Assembly: GCF_037389425.1 (NCBI RefSeq)
Contig: NZ_JBBHKR010000041.1
Span: 13,441 to 77,440, forward strand
Source: Stygiolobus sp037389425
Lineage (GTDB): Archaea; Thermoproteota; Thermoprotei_A; Sulfolobales; Sulfolobaceae
DNA: 64,000 nt
Direction of reading: 5' to 3'
In this document: positions 8,970 through 17,610 of the stretch, piece by piece
Layout: each line of letters begins with the position of its first letter
How positions within the stretch are numbered: the stretch's first letter is position 1
The notes under the pieces: model-generated
Database searches by the model: none
What the model was told of the DNA's origin: nothing
Seen by the model: the letters and a program-made list of their open reading frames with translations, nothing else
Position numbers and translations under genes: made by a program

Positions 8970-10057
8970 AAGCTAAAGTCGAACTTCGATATAAAAAATC
9001 CTTCCGTATGGTGTACGTTAGGATAAAATCTAACTACCCTCATCCACACTCTACTCTTTTTGTAACCGTAGTTACTTTCATCTAATTTTAGCGGAACTAG
9101 ATATTTTTCGTATCTCTCTGCATGTCTTTCGCCTTCTTCAGGGAATAAAGAACAAGTGGAGAACACAGTGGGTTTTCTCAACCTTCTAGCCTCCTCTAAG
9201 ATTATTGCTTGTAATCTTGAGAGCCTTAACATATCGCTCTTATTTAGCCTCAGAAATACTGAAGGGTCGGAGGCAATGGTTCCGCTGTTAGTACATGGTG
9301 CGTCGATCAAGATTTTATCAGCTTTTTTCACCGGTAAATTAGCGCCGTCAGCAATAATTAACTCAACGTTCTCTACTCCTAGTCTTCTCATTAGTTGTTT
9401 TTGTGTGTTGATCCTCTTCTGTGAAATGTCAACGGCAATTACATAGGACTTGTTGTTAGTTAGTTGCTGGATAAGCGAAGTCTTCATCCCGGGGGCACTA
9501 CCTACTTCAAGGATTCTCTCACCGGGCTTAGGGTCTAGTACTATCACTGGGTAAACGCTGGCTTTATCTTGTATGACGATTTTCCCTTCTTTAAACTCTT
9601 TGAGATCTGAGATCCTCTTGTACGTTTTGATAATTTTATATAGGAAATCAAAGGTATCTTTTTCGACAGTTACGCCTTTTCTTTTAAGTTCTTCTATTGT
9701 GCTTTTGATATCTGTTTTAAGTGTGTTTATTCTAATCCAAGTGTCTTTAACGAGTAGTTCGTTACTCGACGTTACACCGGTTACAAGTTTCAATCTTAGT
9801 TCCGCCCATTCAGGCAGTTTAAAGGTTATGTTTTTATCGTCATTGAGTAATATTCTCACTATTTCATAGACGTCTCTCCCAGGAAATAAGTAGGAAAAGT
9901 AGTAATATTTTTTAAGAACTTCCAGAAATTTTCTGTATAAACTTGTTCTCTCTCCCCTTACACCGAGCGATTTATAAGCTATATCAAAAGCCCTTTCGGG
10001 AGAAATCTTATTCTTAAGTATAAGGCTTATAGCCTTAGCGTAAAGTTTTTCTTCCAT
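8966..10057 (-). CDS. RNA cytosine-5 methyltransferase (NOL1/NOP2/NSUN)
   Basis: 363 residues. An N-terminal helical NusB-like region (1-70) precedes a Rossmann SAM-binding domain: 'ILEVGSAPGMKTSLIQQL' (motif I), 'VIAVDISQKRIN' (motif II), 'ILIDAPCTNSGT' (motif IV with the release Cys) and 'VFSTCSLFPEEGE' (motif VI with the catalytic Cys). Both cysteines required by the m5C mechanism are present. Members methylate tRNA or rRNA cytosines; the target is not deducible. The gene shares an overlap with the small zinc-ribbon gene downstream. Confidence 0.88.
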   Translation of the reverse strand: MEEKLYAKAISLILKNKISPERAFDIAYKSLGVRGERTSLYRKFLEVLKKYYYFSYLFPGRDVYEIVRILLNDDKNITFKLPEWAELRLKLVTGVTSSNELLVKDTWIRINTLKTDIKSTIEELKRKGVTVEKDTFDFLYKIIKTYKRISDLKEFKEGKIVIQDKASVYPVIVLDPKPGERILEVGSAPGMKTSLIQQLTNNKSYVIAVDISQKRINTQKQLMRRLGVENVELIIADGANLPVKKADKILIDAPCTNSGTIASDPSVFLRLNKSDMLRLSRLQAIILEEARRLRKPTVFSTCSLFPEEGERHAERYEKYLVPLKLDESNYGYKKSRVWMRVVRFYPNVHHTEGFFISKFDFSL

Positions 10058-10198
10058 TTTATGATGGTTACAATTCTTTCCCGGTCCTCTTATTATTTTT
10101 GCCGAGCTTTATTATTGAGCTAACGAGTGTAGGCCTTTTTCTATGTTTAATAATTGTAGACGTTTGGCTTTGTGAAGATAAAGTTAAATACCTAATCG

Positions 10199-10444
10199 AT
10201 GGTGATTAACTTGGGTGTTATATTGGCGGAAACTGCTCATAAGGTGCTAGCCGAATCTTTGGGTTCAACAGTTCTTGTGAAATTAAAAGGTGATAAAGTA
10301 GTGAGGGGCACATTGAAAAGTTACGATATGCATATGAATTTGGTGTTAGAAAACTCCGAAGAGGTTATGAGTGATGGAAGTACTAGAAAGGTCGGAACTA
10401 TAATAATAAGGGGAGATAACGTTATTCTAGTGTCACCCATTTAA
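10199..10444 (+). CDS. Sm-like archaeal protein (Lsm/SmAP)
   Basis: 81 residues with the full Sm fold: Sm1 motif 'VLVKLKGDKVVRGTLKSYDMHMNLVLENSEE' region and Sm2 'GTIIIRGDNVILVSPI'. These form seven-membered rings that bind U-rich RNA. The ATG at 10199 gives a slightly longer N-terminus than a start at TTG 10211 would; the conserved part begins at 'LAETAHKVLAESL'. The 3' end overlaps the convergent HxlR regulator by 12 bp. Confidence 0.9.
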   Translation: MVINLGVILAETAHKVLAESLGSTVLVKLKGDKVVRGTLKSYDMHMNLVLENSEEVMSDGSTRKVGTIIIRGDNVILVSPI

Positions 10445-10753
10445 GGCATATTTGCTTCCCCATCTTCTAAGTTCCTCATAAATGCTCCTCAATTCTCTAC
10501 CTTTTTCAGTTAGTTCGTACTTAACCCGAAAGGGTCTATCACTGACTATGGTTCTCTTTATTAAACCCGATTCTTCTAATTCCTTTAGGGTAGTTGAAAG
10601 TGTCTTTGAATTTAGTCCAGTTAGTTTTTCCAGTTCGTTAAATCCCTTACCTCCGTCGAATAGGTAATAAATTACTATCATTTTTCTCTCGTTTCCGAAA
10701 ATTTTAATTGACTCTATTACGGGACATAATTTACTTTTTTCACTTACTTTCAT
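10433..10753 (-). CDS. HxlR-family winged-helix regulator
   Basis: 106 residues. 'CPVIESIKIFGNERKMIVIYYL' followed by 'GFNELEKLTGLNSKTLSTTLKELEESGLIKR' and the wing 'PFRVKYELTEKGREL' match HxlR regulators. Cys10 at the domain start is the position that senses redox or electrophiles in several HxlR proteins. It is divergent from a CDGSH iron-sulfur gene 67 bp away, suggesting redox-linked control, although that is inference. Confidence 0.82.
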   Translation of the reverse strand: MKVSEKSKLCPVIESIKIFGNERKMIVIYYLFDGGKGFNELEKLTGLNSKTLSTTLKELEESGLIKRTIVSDRPFRVKYELTEKGRELRSIYEELRRWGSKYALNG

Positions 10754-10820
10754 TTCGAAAGTCAGTTATTTGTATATCACTCACTGTATAAATATTTTTC
10801 CTTATCTATTATAACTTGCA

Positions 10821-11033
10821 ATGGCTAGGTTAGTAAGGCATGACAAAAACTTTCCTTATCAAGTAAAGGCTAGTAATGGAGAGGTTTTTTACATATGTGC
10901 GTGCGGTTTGTCTAAGAATAAGCCTTTCTGTGACGGTTCTCATAAAAGGACGCAAGACGAGAATCCTAATGAAATATACGTATATGACAACGAGAATAGA
11001 GTAAAAATCTCCACCTCTTACCCGCAGACGTAA
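10821..11033 (+). CDS. CDGSH iron-sulfur domain protein
   Basis: 70 residues with a single CDGSH motif: CACGLSKNKPFCDGSH supplies the three Cys and one His that hold a labile [2Fe-2S] cluster. Small single-domain archaeal members are soluble electron-transfer or sensing proteins. Start ATG 10821 lies about 25-30 bp after a 'TATAAATATTTTT' region, consistent with a leaderless mRNA. Divergent partner is the HxlR regulator. Confidence 0.9.
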   Translation: MARLVRHDKNFPYQVKASNGEVFYICACGLSKNKPFCDGSHKRTQDENPNEIYVYDNENRVKISTSYPQT

Positions 11034-11044
11034 GGTAAAAATGT

Positions 11045-11440
11045 TTAAGCAGTTTCTAAAATAACTTTCTTTTTCTCAACTAAAGTTTTCTTTAAAGTAT
11101 CTCTAGTGTTCAGTATGAGTTTATATACATCTTCACTGAGTTTTTTGCTTACTAATTCTTTGTTAGCCCTATACATATAAACTGGTCTTCCCTTCTTACC
11201 ATCAGTTATTATCTTCTCTCTCTCGATTAGTCCTTTACTTAGCAAGGTGTTAAGTGCCTTGTTAACCGAGGCTTTGCTTACTTTTAGTACTTCCGCTAGT
11301 TCGTCTGCCGAATACTCTTGTCCTCTGCTTAACAATATGTGCAATACTTCTACTTCTCCTATTCCGAGTCCGTACATGAACGAAATTACTTCATGAATGT
11401 CTACTTCTCTTCCATCGGGGAATTTTATCTTACTTGCCAT
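11045..11440 (-). CDS. Lrs14-like/TrmB-type winged-helix regulator
   Basis: 131 residues from ATG 11440 (a GTG at 11449 is also possible). The winged-helix core is 'YSADELAEVLKVSKASVNKALNTLLSKGLIERE' with the wing 'DGKKGRPVYMYRA', followed by a C-terminal dimerising helix (about 95-131). The N-terminal 'IKFPDGREVDIHEVISFMYGL' resembles the Sulfolobales Lrs14-like regulators that control stress and surface-structure genes. A 17-bp palindrome covers its start codon, suggesting autoregulation. Confidence 0.7.
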   Translation of the reverse strand: MASKIKFPDGREVDIHEVISFMYGLGIGEVEVLHILLSRGQEYSADELAEVLKVSKASVNKALNTLLSKGLIEREKIITDGKKGRPVYMYRANKELVSKKLSEDVYKLILNTRDTLKKTLVEKKKVILETA

Positions 11441-11454
11441 TTGTTCCACAAATG
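11438..11454. promoter_or_regulatory. Perfect 7-3-7 palindrome over start codon
   Basis: CATTTGT-TCC-ACAAATG is a perfect dyad spanning the start of the Lrs14-like regulator. The half-site CATTTGT recurs at 11503-11509 next to the AT-rich promoter region (11481-11500). Dimeric winged-helix regulators bind such dyads, so this is a candidate autoregulatory operator. Confidence 0.45.
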
Positions 11455-11569
11455 ATTATTTTGCATTCAGAAACTAAAAAACACTATATATTTAAAAATA
11501 TACATTTGTGTACATTTTAACATAGTTTAAGGGAGCGTTACAAGTTTTTCGTAAATTAATTTATAGGCT

Positions 11570-11875
11570 TTATTCTTTAAACTTTGATAGAACGTCTTGT
11601 AGTTTGGTCTCTAGCTCTTCTTTTTCATGAATAACATTTACATATTTTTCAAGAATTTGTAGAAGTTTATTTCCTTCCTCTGTTACACTGTAATACGAGC
11701 TTTTGCCCTCTTGCTCTTCCTTCAAATATCCGTTTCTCACAAGTATTTCAAGATATTTTTTTAGCTCTGCAAAATTCAATGCCGAAGCGTACATAATTTT
11801 TGTCTTGTTAGTCCTCTCTCTGCACGCGTTTAGGATACTATATATTATCTCAGCTGTGCTCCTTTTCTTAGTCAT
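11570..11875 (-). CDS. HTH_45-type winged-helix DNA-binding protein
   Basis: 101 residues from ATG 11875. 'RSTAEIIYSILNACRERTNKTKIMY' and 'NFAELKKYLEILVRNGYL' followed by 'YYSVTEEGNKLLQIL' are characteristic of the archaeal one-domain winged-helix family with a C-terminal coiled-coil dimerisation helix (78-100). An upstream in-frame ATG at 11926 would add 17 residues, but a TTTATATTA box lies about 30 bp before 11875, which favours the shorter, leaderless form. Regulatory target unknown. Confidence 0.7.
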   Translation of the reverse strand: MTKKRSTAEIIYSILNACRERTNKTKIMYASALNFAELKKYLEILVRNGYLKEEQEGKSSYYSVTEEGNKLLQILEKYVNVIHEKEELETKLQDVLSKFKE

Positions 11876-12000
11876 TAGTTTTGTGATAGAAAGATCAATA
11901 ATATAAAGTAAACTAACATCTATCAAAATTATATCACTGTATTAATAGTAATTAATTACTTTTGATTAACTCTAACGCTTTATTAAACATCGTGCATTAT

Positions 12001-12327
12001 ATGCTATCAGATCTCAGGCTAATAGATAACAAATTTGTAGAGTTATTACTAGAAGAGTATTTCCTAGATAATAACTCTGTTGTTAATGACTTCTATATAG
12101 TCAAGGTGGCTGAGGATGTAAGAAGAAAGGTTTACAGATTTAAGGTTTGGTTGTTCAGGTCTCTTGATAATAAAGTTGACGGTTTCGTAGGTTATTTATT
12201 CTTTTATAAGACGAAAGTAGTGATTAGATTGCCGGTAGTTAAAGACGTAGATATAAGCGAGGAGTTAATAGATAAGGTCGTAAATCTTTACGAAAAGATC
12301 TATCTTAGGAAGAGGATTTATGAATAA
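12001..12327 (+). CDS. Unknown small protein
   Basis: 108 residues from ATG 12001; a TTG at 11962 would extend it by 13, but TTTATTAA lies about 22 bp before the ATG. No family recognised. The sequence alternates charged helices with a beta-rich centre (YRFKVWLFRSL, VGYLFFYKTKVVIRLPVV). The 3' end overlaps the convergent neighbour by 23 bp. It begins a block of four AT-rich genes of unknown function. Confidence 0.5.
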   Translation: MLSDLRLIDNKFVELLLEEYFLDNNSVVNDFYIVKVAEDVRRKVYRFKVWLFRSLDNKVDGFVGYLFFYKTKVVIRLPVVKDVDISEELIDKVVNLYEKIYLRKRIYE

Positions 12328-12835
12328 GGAAGTCTTTAAGCCACTCTATAGTTTTATCGTCATTATTATTTTCTAAGAAATTTACGAATATGTTAGTGAA
12401 ATCTTCTTTTGTCCTAGTCCTTTCAGAAATGTCTTTTATTGCTCTTATTGCAGTTACTTTAGCAATCTTGTACTTTTTCTCTTCTTTTTCTCTCAGTAAT
12501 ATTACTGAATCGTTATAAAGTATAATGCGTAAATATAGCAATTCATTTTCATCTATCAAGTCGTATTCGACTCCGTATACTCCCTCAATTAACTTGCTTC
12601 CGTCATCAAAGTTTTTCAATATTTTTCTATAATTATCAAAGCTACCTTTTATGATAATTATTCCTAAAGGTCTAAGATATATTTTTAAGGTTTTTACTAT
12701 TTCTTCCTCTTTACAAATAAATTTCTCGTGTTTTATTAAATGTCTTATATCATCCTCAAATACAACCTTCCCTTTGATCAAGTTACTATTAAAGAGAATG
12801 TCAAGTACTGTTAACGCTTCTTTTTCGCATTCCAT
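12305..12835 (-). CDS. Unknown protein
   Basis: 176 residues, acidic and lysine-rich, no membrane segment and no recognised motif. Predicted alpha/beta with a central strand-rich part (YLRIILYNDSVILLREKEEK) and a C-terminal helical end. Very AT-rich codon use compared with the housekeeping genes on either side, consistent with an acquired block. Function unknown. Confidence 0.5.
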   Translation of the reverse strand: MECEKEALTVLDILFNSNLIKGKVVFEDDIRHLIKHEKFICKEEEIVKTLKIYLRPLGIIIIKGSFDNYRKILKNFDDGSKLIEGVYGVEYDLIDENELLYLRIILYNDSVILLREKEEKKYKIAKVTAIRAIKDISERTRTKEDFTNIFVNFLENNNDDKTIEWLKDFLIHKSSS

Positions 12836-12938
12836 ATGGCTTATTTTGAATATATCTTTTTAAACCCATTTTACCACTTGACACTGTAAATTTCTTGTAG
12901 GTTCAAATAATAAGGAAAAGGAAAAGTTCTTTTCAGTA

Positions 12939-13604
12939 TCATTCGTTGAATATAAACCATCCTGTATAAAGCTTTATTATTTTCCCGTAAGTCTTTTCAA
13001 GACGTTCTAATACATCTTCAACGTCTTTATATCTGCTTTCTACTTTTATTCCCGTTAGTTCTGTTCCTTCCTTTACAGTCTTGAATTTTATTCCTCTTTC
13101 TTTAAATTCTGATAGTAATATCGCAGTTATCCATGTCTGTAAGTGGACGAAGTCGTTCTTAGGTAGCTCTAATATCTCAGAGTTCCCTTCTAATTTTTTA
13201 AGGGTATTGATATTATACTCGTAAGCATTATATTCATAATCAAAATATTTCTCATAAGGGAATAGCCCTATTGTGTTTTTCACTTTTTCCCACTCTTCAC
13301 CTACCTCTTTCATATACTTATCTCTTTTTTCAAGACCAATACCGAAGAGTAAGAACACAAGAGATATTGAAGACTTAAGCCCTATGATGTTATATTTCTT
13401 CTTAATTAAATTAACTACTTCTGAGAGTAACTCCTCTTCAATCCTTATATAATCGCTTAATCTTAGTAAATCTCCGTTTATGGTTCGTCCATTTTCTATG
13501 AGAGATTTTAATTTATTATTCCTACCTTTATCGTCTAGATTTAATACTGTAAAGATTTCTAGGTCTTGAATGTCTCTCTTTATTAGGCACTTACTAATCT
13601 GCAT
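12939..13604 (-). CDS. Unknown protein
   Basis: 221 residues, soluble, no recognised family. Helical in the middle ('YIRIEEELLSEVVNLIKKKY', 'YMKEVGEEWEKVKNTIG') with a tyrosine-rich segment near residues 117-132, and a C-terminal alpha/beta part ending 'LYTGWFIFNE'. Same strand as its two neighbours with gaps of about 85-105 bp, so possibly one transcription direction but separate promoters. Confidence 0.5.
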   Translation of the reverse strand: MQISKCLIKRDIQDLEIFTVLNLDDKGRNNKLKSLIENGRTINGDLLRLSDYIRIEEELLSEVVNLIKKKYNIIGLKSSISLVFLLFGIGLEKRDKYMKEVGEEWEKVKNTIGLFPYEKYFDYEYNAYEYNINTLKKLEGNSEILELPKNDFVHLQTWITAILLSEFKERGIKFKTVKEGTELTGIKVESRYKDVEDVLERLEKTYGKIIKLYTGWFIFNE

Positions 13605-13688
13605 CTACAATAATATTAACTAGGATATTAGTATTTAATTTTTACGATAATATTCTACACTAACAATATTTAACTTATTATAGTAAAA

Positions 13689-13964
13689 TTAATATAGCAC
13701 GTATAATTTACCTTTAATTTCCGGCAATTTCATTACTATTACAGAAAGTTCTCTCCTAACACTCTTAATTTGACTCCTTATGTTACAATCAAAATCTTCC
13801 GGAACAATTATAATTACGTTCTTTACGTCTTTTGGAATAATGAAGTTTATGAATTTCCCCCAATCAATTACCAGTGAAATAGTCACAGATAGTTCATGAG
13901 TGACATTAAATTTCGAAATGAGTTCCCTAATCATGTCATTCTTTATGACTTCTAGTATCTCCAT
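13689..13964 (-). CDS. Unknown small protein
   Basis: 91 residues. A short N-terminal helix is followed by strand-rich sequence (ELSVTISLVIDW, NVIIIVPEDF, ELSVIVMKLPEIKGKLYVLY). No motif recognised. It completes the 12.0-14.0 kb block of AT-rich unknown genes. Confidence 0.45.
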   Translation of the reverse strand: MEILEVIKNDMIRELISKFNVTHELSVTISLVIDWGKFINFIIPKDVKNVIIIVPEDFDCNIRSQIKSVRRELSVIVMKLPEIKGKLYVLY

Positions 13965-14091
13965 CTCTGTAGTCTTATTACATAAGCGGTTTACACAATA
14001 TAAGTATTTTCCATAAATCTTTTATAAAAAGCGGTAGCTAAATTTTAACTTGTCTATAAGTAAAATTAGTTAGACGCTGGGATACTGAGCG

Positions 14092-14140
14092 GTGATTATA
14101 GGACCACCGGACTGATATATGATGTTTTAGGACAAACTCA
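14092..14140 (+). ncRNA. Weak C/D box sRNA candidate
   Basis: GTGATTA (14092-14098, imperfect C box), CTGA (14112-14115, D'), ATGATGT (14119-14125, C') and CTCA (14137-14140, imperfect D) have the order and spacing of an archaeal C/D box guide RNA (guides of 13 and 11 nt, D'-C' spacer 3 nt). Two boxes deviate from consensus, so it may equally be just the photolyase leader. Confidence 0.25.
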
Positions 14141-14168
14141 TTTAAATTGAGAACGAGATAGGAGTAAC

Positions 14169-15461
14169 GTGAAATGTGCGTTCGTATTCAGGCGTGATTT
14201 AAGAATATATGATAATACAGGGTTGGTTGAAGCTTCTTATGATTGCGATGAGATAATTCCTTTGTTCATAGTTGATCCTAGGCAAATGTTACACAACAAT
14301 TACAAATCGGAGTTTGCGTCATCTTTTATGATAAACTCCTTGATAGAGCTTGACACAGAGTTGAGGACTAAATGGGATGCAAAATTAAACGTGTTCTTTG
14401 GTAATGCTGAAGAGGTTATAAAGAAGTTAGACGTAAACGCAATCTACGTGAATGAGGATTACACACCTTTTGCTATACAAAGAGACGAAAAAATGAGAGA
14501 AAACGCTTTGTCTAAAGGGATAAAGTTTCTCTCATTTACCGATGTGTTATTATCTCCTAAAGAATTAAAGCCAACTAGGAGTTTTTCAGCATTTTATAAA
14601 AAGGCATTACAGTATAAGGTTAGAGAGCCTAGAGATGTTAGGGATGGAGTAAATTTTACCGTTATGGAAGACAGCATGGATGTGGACTTTTTGAAATCTT
14701 TCATAAAAGTTGAGTCTCCACTACTTAAAGGAGGTAGATCTGAAGGGTTAAAGTTACTTGAGAGAAAGGTGGATTTTAAAAGGAGGGATTATCCTGCGGA
14801 GAAGAACTACACTATGTTGTCCCCCCATTTGAAGTTCGGAACTTTGTCTATTAGGGAAACTTATTACAAGAAGAGGGATGATCCTGCGTTTATAAGGGAG
14901 CTATATTGGAGGGATTTTTACACGCTCTTAGCTTATTATAACCCTTATATTTTCGGACACTGTTACAGAAGGGAATTTGATTCGATAAATTGGGAGAATA
15001 ATGAAGAGTATTTTGAAGCTTGGAAACAAGGTAGAACCGGTTATCCAATAGTCGATGCTGCTATGAGGGCTTTAAATAATTCTGGCTTTATCAACGGTAG
15101 ACTTAGAATGATAGTTGCATTCTTCTTGACGAAGGTATTATTTGTGGATTGGCGGTGGGGGGAGAAGTATTTCGCAACTAAACTCATCGATTATGACCCA
15201 GCGATTAACAACGGGAATTGGCAATGGGTAGCGTCTACCGGAACGGATTATATTTTCAGGGTTTTTGACCCATGGAAACAACAAGAAAAGTTTGATCCCG
15301 AAGCAAAGTTTATAAAAGAGTGGATAGAGGAATTAAGGGATTACCCCCCTTCGGTTATACATAAGGTATATGAGTATAATATACCAGCTTATCCTAAACC
15401 TATTGTTGACTGGAGAGAAAGAGTAGAGTTTGTAAAAAGAGTTTTTAGATTTGAACAATAG
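14169..15461 (+). CDS. phr: Deoxyribodipyrimidine photolyase
   Basis: 430 residues, usual length for class I CPD photolyase/cryptochrome family. N-terminal Rossmann-like antenna domain starts 'FVFRRDLRIYDNTGL'; the helical FAD domain carries 'PHLKFGTLSIRETY', 'ELYWRDFYTLLAYYNP', 'GYPIVDAAMRALNNSGF' and 'NNGNWQWVASTGTD'. It repairs UV-induced cyclobutane dimers with blue light. GTG start with GGAG five bases upstream. The kinase gene starts 8 bp after its stop, so the two likely form one transcript. Confidence 0.93.
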   Translation: MKCAFVFRRDLRIYDNTGLVEASYDCDEIIPLFIVDPRQMLHNNYKSEFASSFMINSLIELDTELRTKWDAKLNVFFGNAEEVIKKLDVNAIYVNEDYTPFAIQRDEKMRENALSKGIKFLSFTDVLLSPKELKPTRSFSAFYKKALQYKVREPRDVRDGVNFTVMEDSMDVDFLKSFIKVESPLLKGGRSEGLKLLERKVDFKRRDYPAEKNYTMLSPHLKFGTLSIRETYYKKRDDPAFIRELYWRDFYTLLAYYNPYIFGHCYRREFDSINWENNEEYFEAWKQGRTGYPIVDAAMRALNNSGFINGRLRMIVAFFLTKVLFVDWRWGEKYFATKLIDYDPAINNGNWQWVASTGTDYIFRVFDPWKQQEKFDPEAKFIKEWIEELRDYPPSVIHKVYEYNIPAYPKPIVDWRERVEFVKRVFRFEQ

Positions 15462-15469
15462 TACAATTT

Positions 15470-17377
15470 ATGGAAAAACCTGGGAATGTGAAACTTTTTA
15501 TTTCTAGTCTTATTTCGTTACCAATCCTAGTGTCTTATGGCTTGATATTCAAGGATATTTACGTGGTCCCCGGAATAATAGCAGTAGTACTCAGTCTTAG
15601 ATCTGCCTACAAAAGAAAATTCTCGAAATACACGTTCTTGGCATCAGCAATTTCAAGCTTTGTCAGTTTCCCCAGTCCTTTACTTGTGTTCTCTATTTTG
15701 GTAGTAGTTTACGCTTTTTATGAGTATTATTCCGGTTCTCTTATAGCTGGGATAATTGAGATTATCCTAATAGCAATATCAACTTTATACGCTGTTATTC
15801 CTCCCTATACGGTTCCGTTTTACATTATAGGTCTTGTGACTTCTTTACCATTGACTTATGTAACCGTTATGAATTTGAGGGCATATAGAGGTAAGGACTT
15901 CACAGTTGTAACGTTTAAAGCTAATGGCTTGCCTAAAGGTCTATCTTGGTTTGTAGATCTCAACGGTAGTGTAATTCCTACATCCGATTCGGAGATAAAC
16001 ATAATCAGTGAGGGAGGCTCTTGGGTCACATGCCCCGTAAAAGACGGTAACGAGTATTATATTCCGTTAAATTACAAGGGTTTTGTAAGGGCTGGAGACT
16101 CTGTCGAAATCGTATTCAAAAAAGTTACAGATGCGAGTACTTTGAATAAATATGAAGAATGTGTGGTCGTCTTTGTTCCGGTAAACTTACCTAAGGAGTT
16201 AAACTTCTTTATCTTAGTAAACGGCCATAAGTATACCGGAAGGGAGAGGATTACGGTCCCGGTCTTTGACCATACATTTATTAAATGGGAAGTGGACCGT
16301 ATAGCCTACGGTGACGTGGTTTTTGAGCCTAAACAAAAAACCGGTACAGCTATCAGAGGCTCTGTTGTAGGTTTAGAGTTCGAACCGAAAATAGATAAGA
16401 GGTCATTAGACATTAAAAATTGGGATCCTAAGGCGTGGGTAGGCTCCATGCTTTACGGTTATAGTGTAGTAGACACGGTTAGCGAAGGCGGTAGTAGTTA
16501 CGTCGTAAAGGCTGAAAAGGACGGAAAGTATTATGCCGTAAAAATACTTAAGCCGAATTTTTCGAGGTCTCAAACCGTAGCGATTAGGGAGTTTACGGAC
16601 TTGTTCAAAGAGTCCAACAACCTAGTTAAGTTAAGTAATAACAGTCCCTACCTCGTTAAGATCTCAGGGATCTTTGCAGATGTTAACCAAATAGGCTCGG
16701 TTCTAAGGGGCGATACTGAGACTTATTTGAAATACCCTCCTGCTATTGTTATGGAGTTTATGGACGGAGGGACTGCTAAAGACCTTTTTCAAATTTATTT
16801 TTCTAGCTCCAAAGAGTGGTACGAGATCGTTAGGTTTATCGTAAAGCATACAGCAATAGCATTAGACTATATACACTCTAACGGATACGTTCACTTAGAT
16901 GTGAAACCTCAGAACATATTCTTGTCAGAAAAAGTTGGCGGAACTTTAGATGATATAGCAAAAGTGTTGAGTTCTGGAAAAGTCTTAATTAAACTAGGTG
17001 ATTTAGGTTCTGCTGTGAGAATAGGAGAAAAGTTCTTTCAAGCTACACCTGCATACTGTTCTCCTGAGCAGTTAGAGTATGCTATATTAGGCTTAGGCGC
17101 TAAGGTAGAATTTGATATTTTCAGTCTAGGAATGACCACATATTATATGCTTACGGGCAGGGAGTCCCCCGTTAGTAGATACTTAGATGAGGCAATAGAC
17201 CTTTATAACGGAAATGATGTAGGTAGTGCATTGAAACGTATCGACGAAGCCAAGATTGTTCTAAGATCTTGGAATATAGACCTTCCATCTAATGTACCGT
17301 CTAATTTAAGAAACTTTATAGAAACCTCTATAAAATATAATGTAAAGAGTTTGTTTAATCTAATTAAAAATCTATGA
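15470..17377 (+). CDS. Membrane Ser/Thr protein kinase, paralogue 1
   Basis: 635 residues. Residues 8-135 hold four or five membrane helices. Two beta-modules follow, at about 143-218 ('GLPKGLSWFVDLNG') and 230-305 ('NLPKELNFFILVNG'), of the type common in thermopsin-like extracellular proteins of this order. The linker 'NWDPKAWVGSMLYGY' leads into a eukaryotic-type kinase domain: Gly-rich loop near 339-346, Lys358 (YYAVKIL), HLD at 475-477 with Asn482, DLG at 511-513, and SPEQ instead of APE. All catalytic residues are present, so activity is expected. No membrane segment separates beta-modules and kinase, so both are on the same side of the membrane. Probably co-transcribed with photolyase. 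Confidence 0.88.
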   Translation: MEKPGNVKLFISSLISLPILVSYGLIFKDIYVVPGIIAVVLSLRSAYKRKFSKYTFLASAISSFVSFPSPLLVFSILVVVYAFYEYYSGSLIAGIIEIILIAISTLYAVIPPYTVPFYIIGLVTSLPLTYVTVMNLRAYRGKDFTVVTFKANGLPKGLSWFVDLNGSVIPTSDSEINIISEGGSWVTCPVKDGNEYYIPLNYKGFVRAGDSVEIVFKKVTDASTLNKYEECVVVFVPVNLPKELNFFILVNGHKYTGRERITVPVFDHTFIKWEVDRIAYGDVVFEPKQKTGTAIRGSVVGLEFEPKIDKRSLDIKNWDPKAWVGSMLYGYSVVDTVSEGGSSYVVKAEKDGKYYAVKILKPNFSRSQTVAIREFTDLFKESNNLVKLSNNSPYLVKISGIFADVNQIGSVLRGDTETYLKYPPAIVMEFMDGGTAKDLFQIYFSSSKEWYEIVRFIVKHTAIALDYIHSNGYVHLDVKPQNIFLSEKVGGTLDDIAKVLSSGKVLIKLGDLGSAVRIGEKFFQATPAYCSPEQLEYAILGLGAKVEFDIFSLGMTTYYMLTGRESPVSRYLDEAIDLYNGNDVGSALKRIDEAKIVLRSWNIDLPSNVPSNLRNFIETSIKYNVKSLFNLIKNL

Positions 17378-17610
17378 TTTACGCGGTTTTAACATATTTT
17401 AATTTTAGGTGAAAATAAGTTTTATCAACGTAAATATAATTAAGCAAGAAACATAATTTACTAAATAAGGTATAAATAGATCCTAAGAGGAAATAAGTAT
17501 AATGGGGCGTGAATTATACTCAATGTCGTTTTATGTAAATATAAAGAAATTAAGAGTAGTAGGATTAATTAAGTTTATGAAAACAAAACAATTCTACGAG
17601 GTAAACCAGT

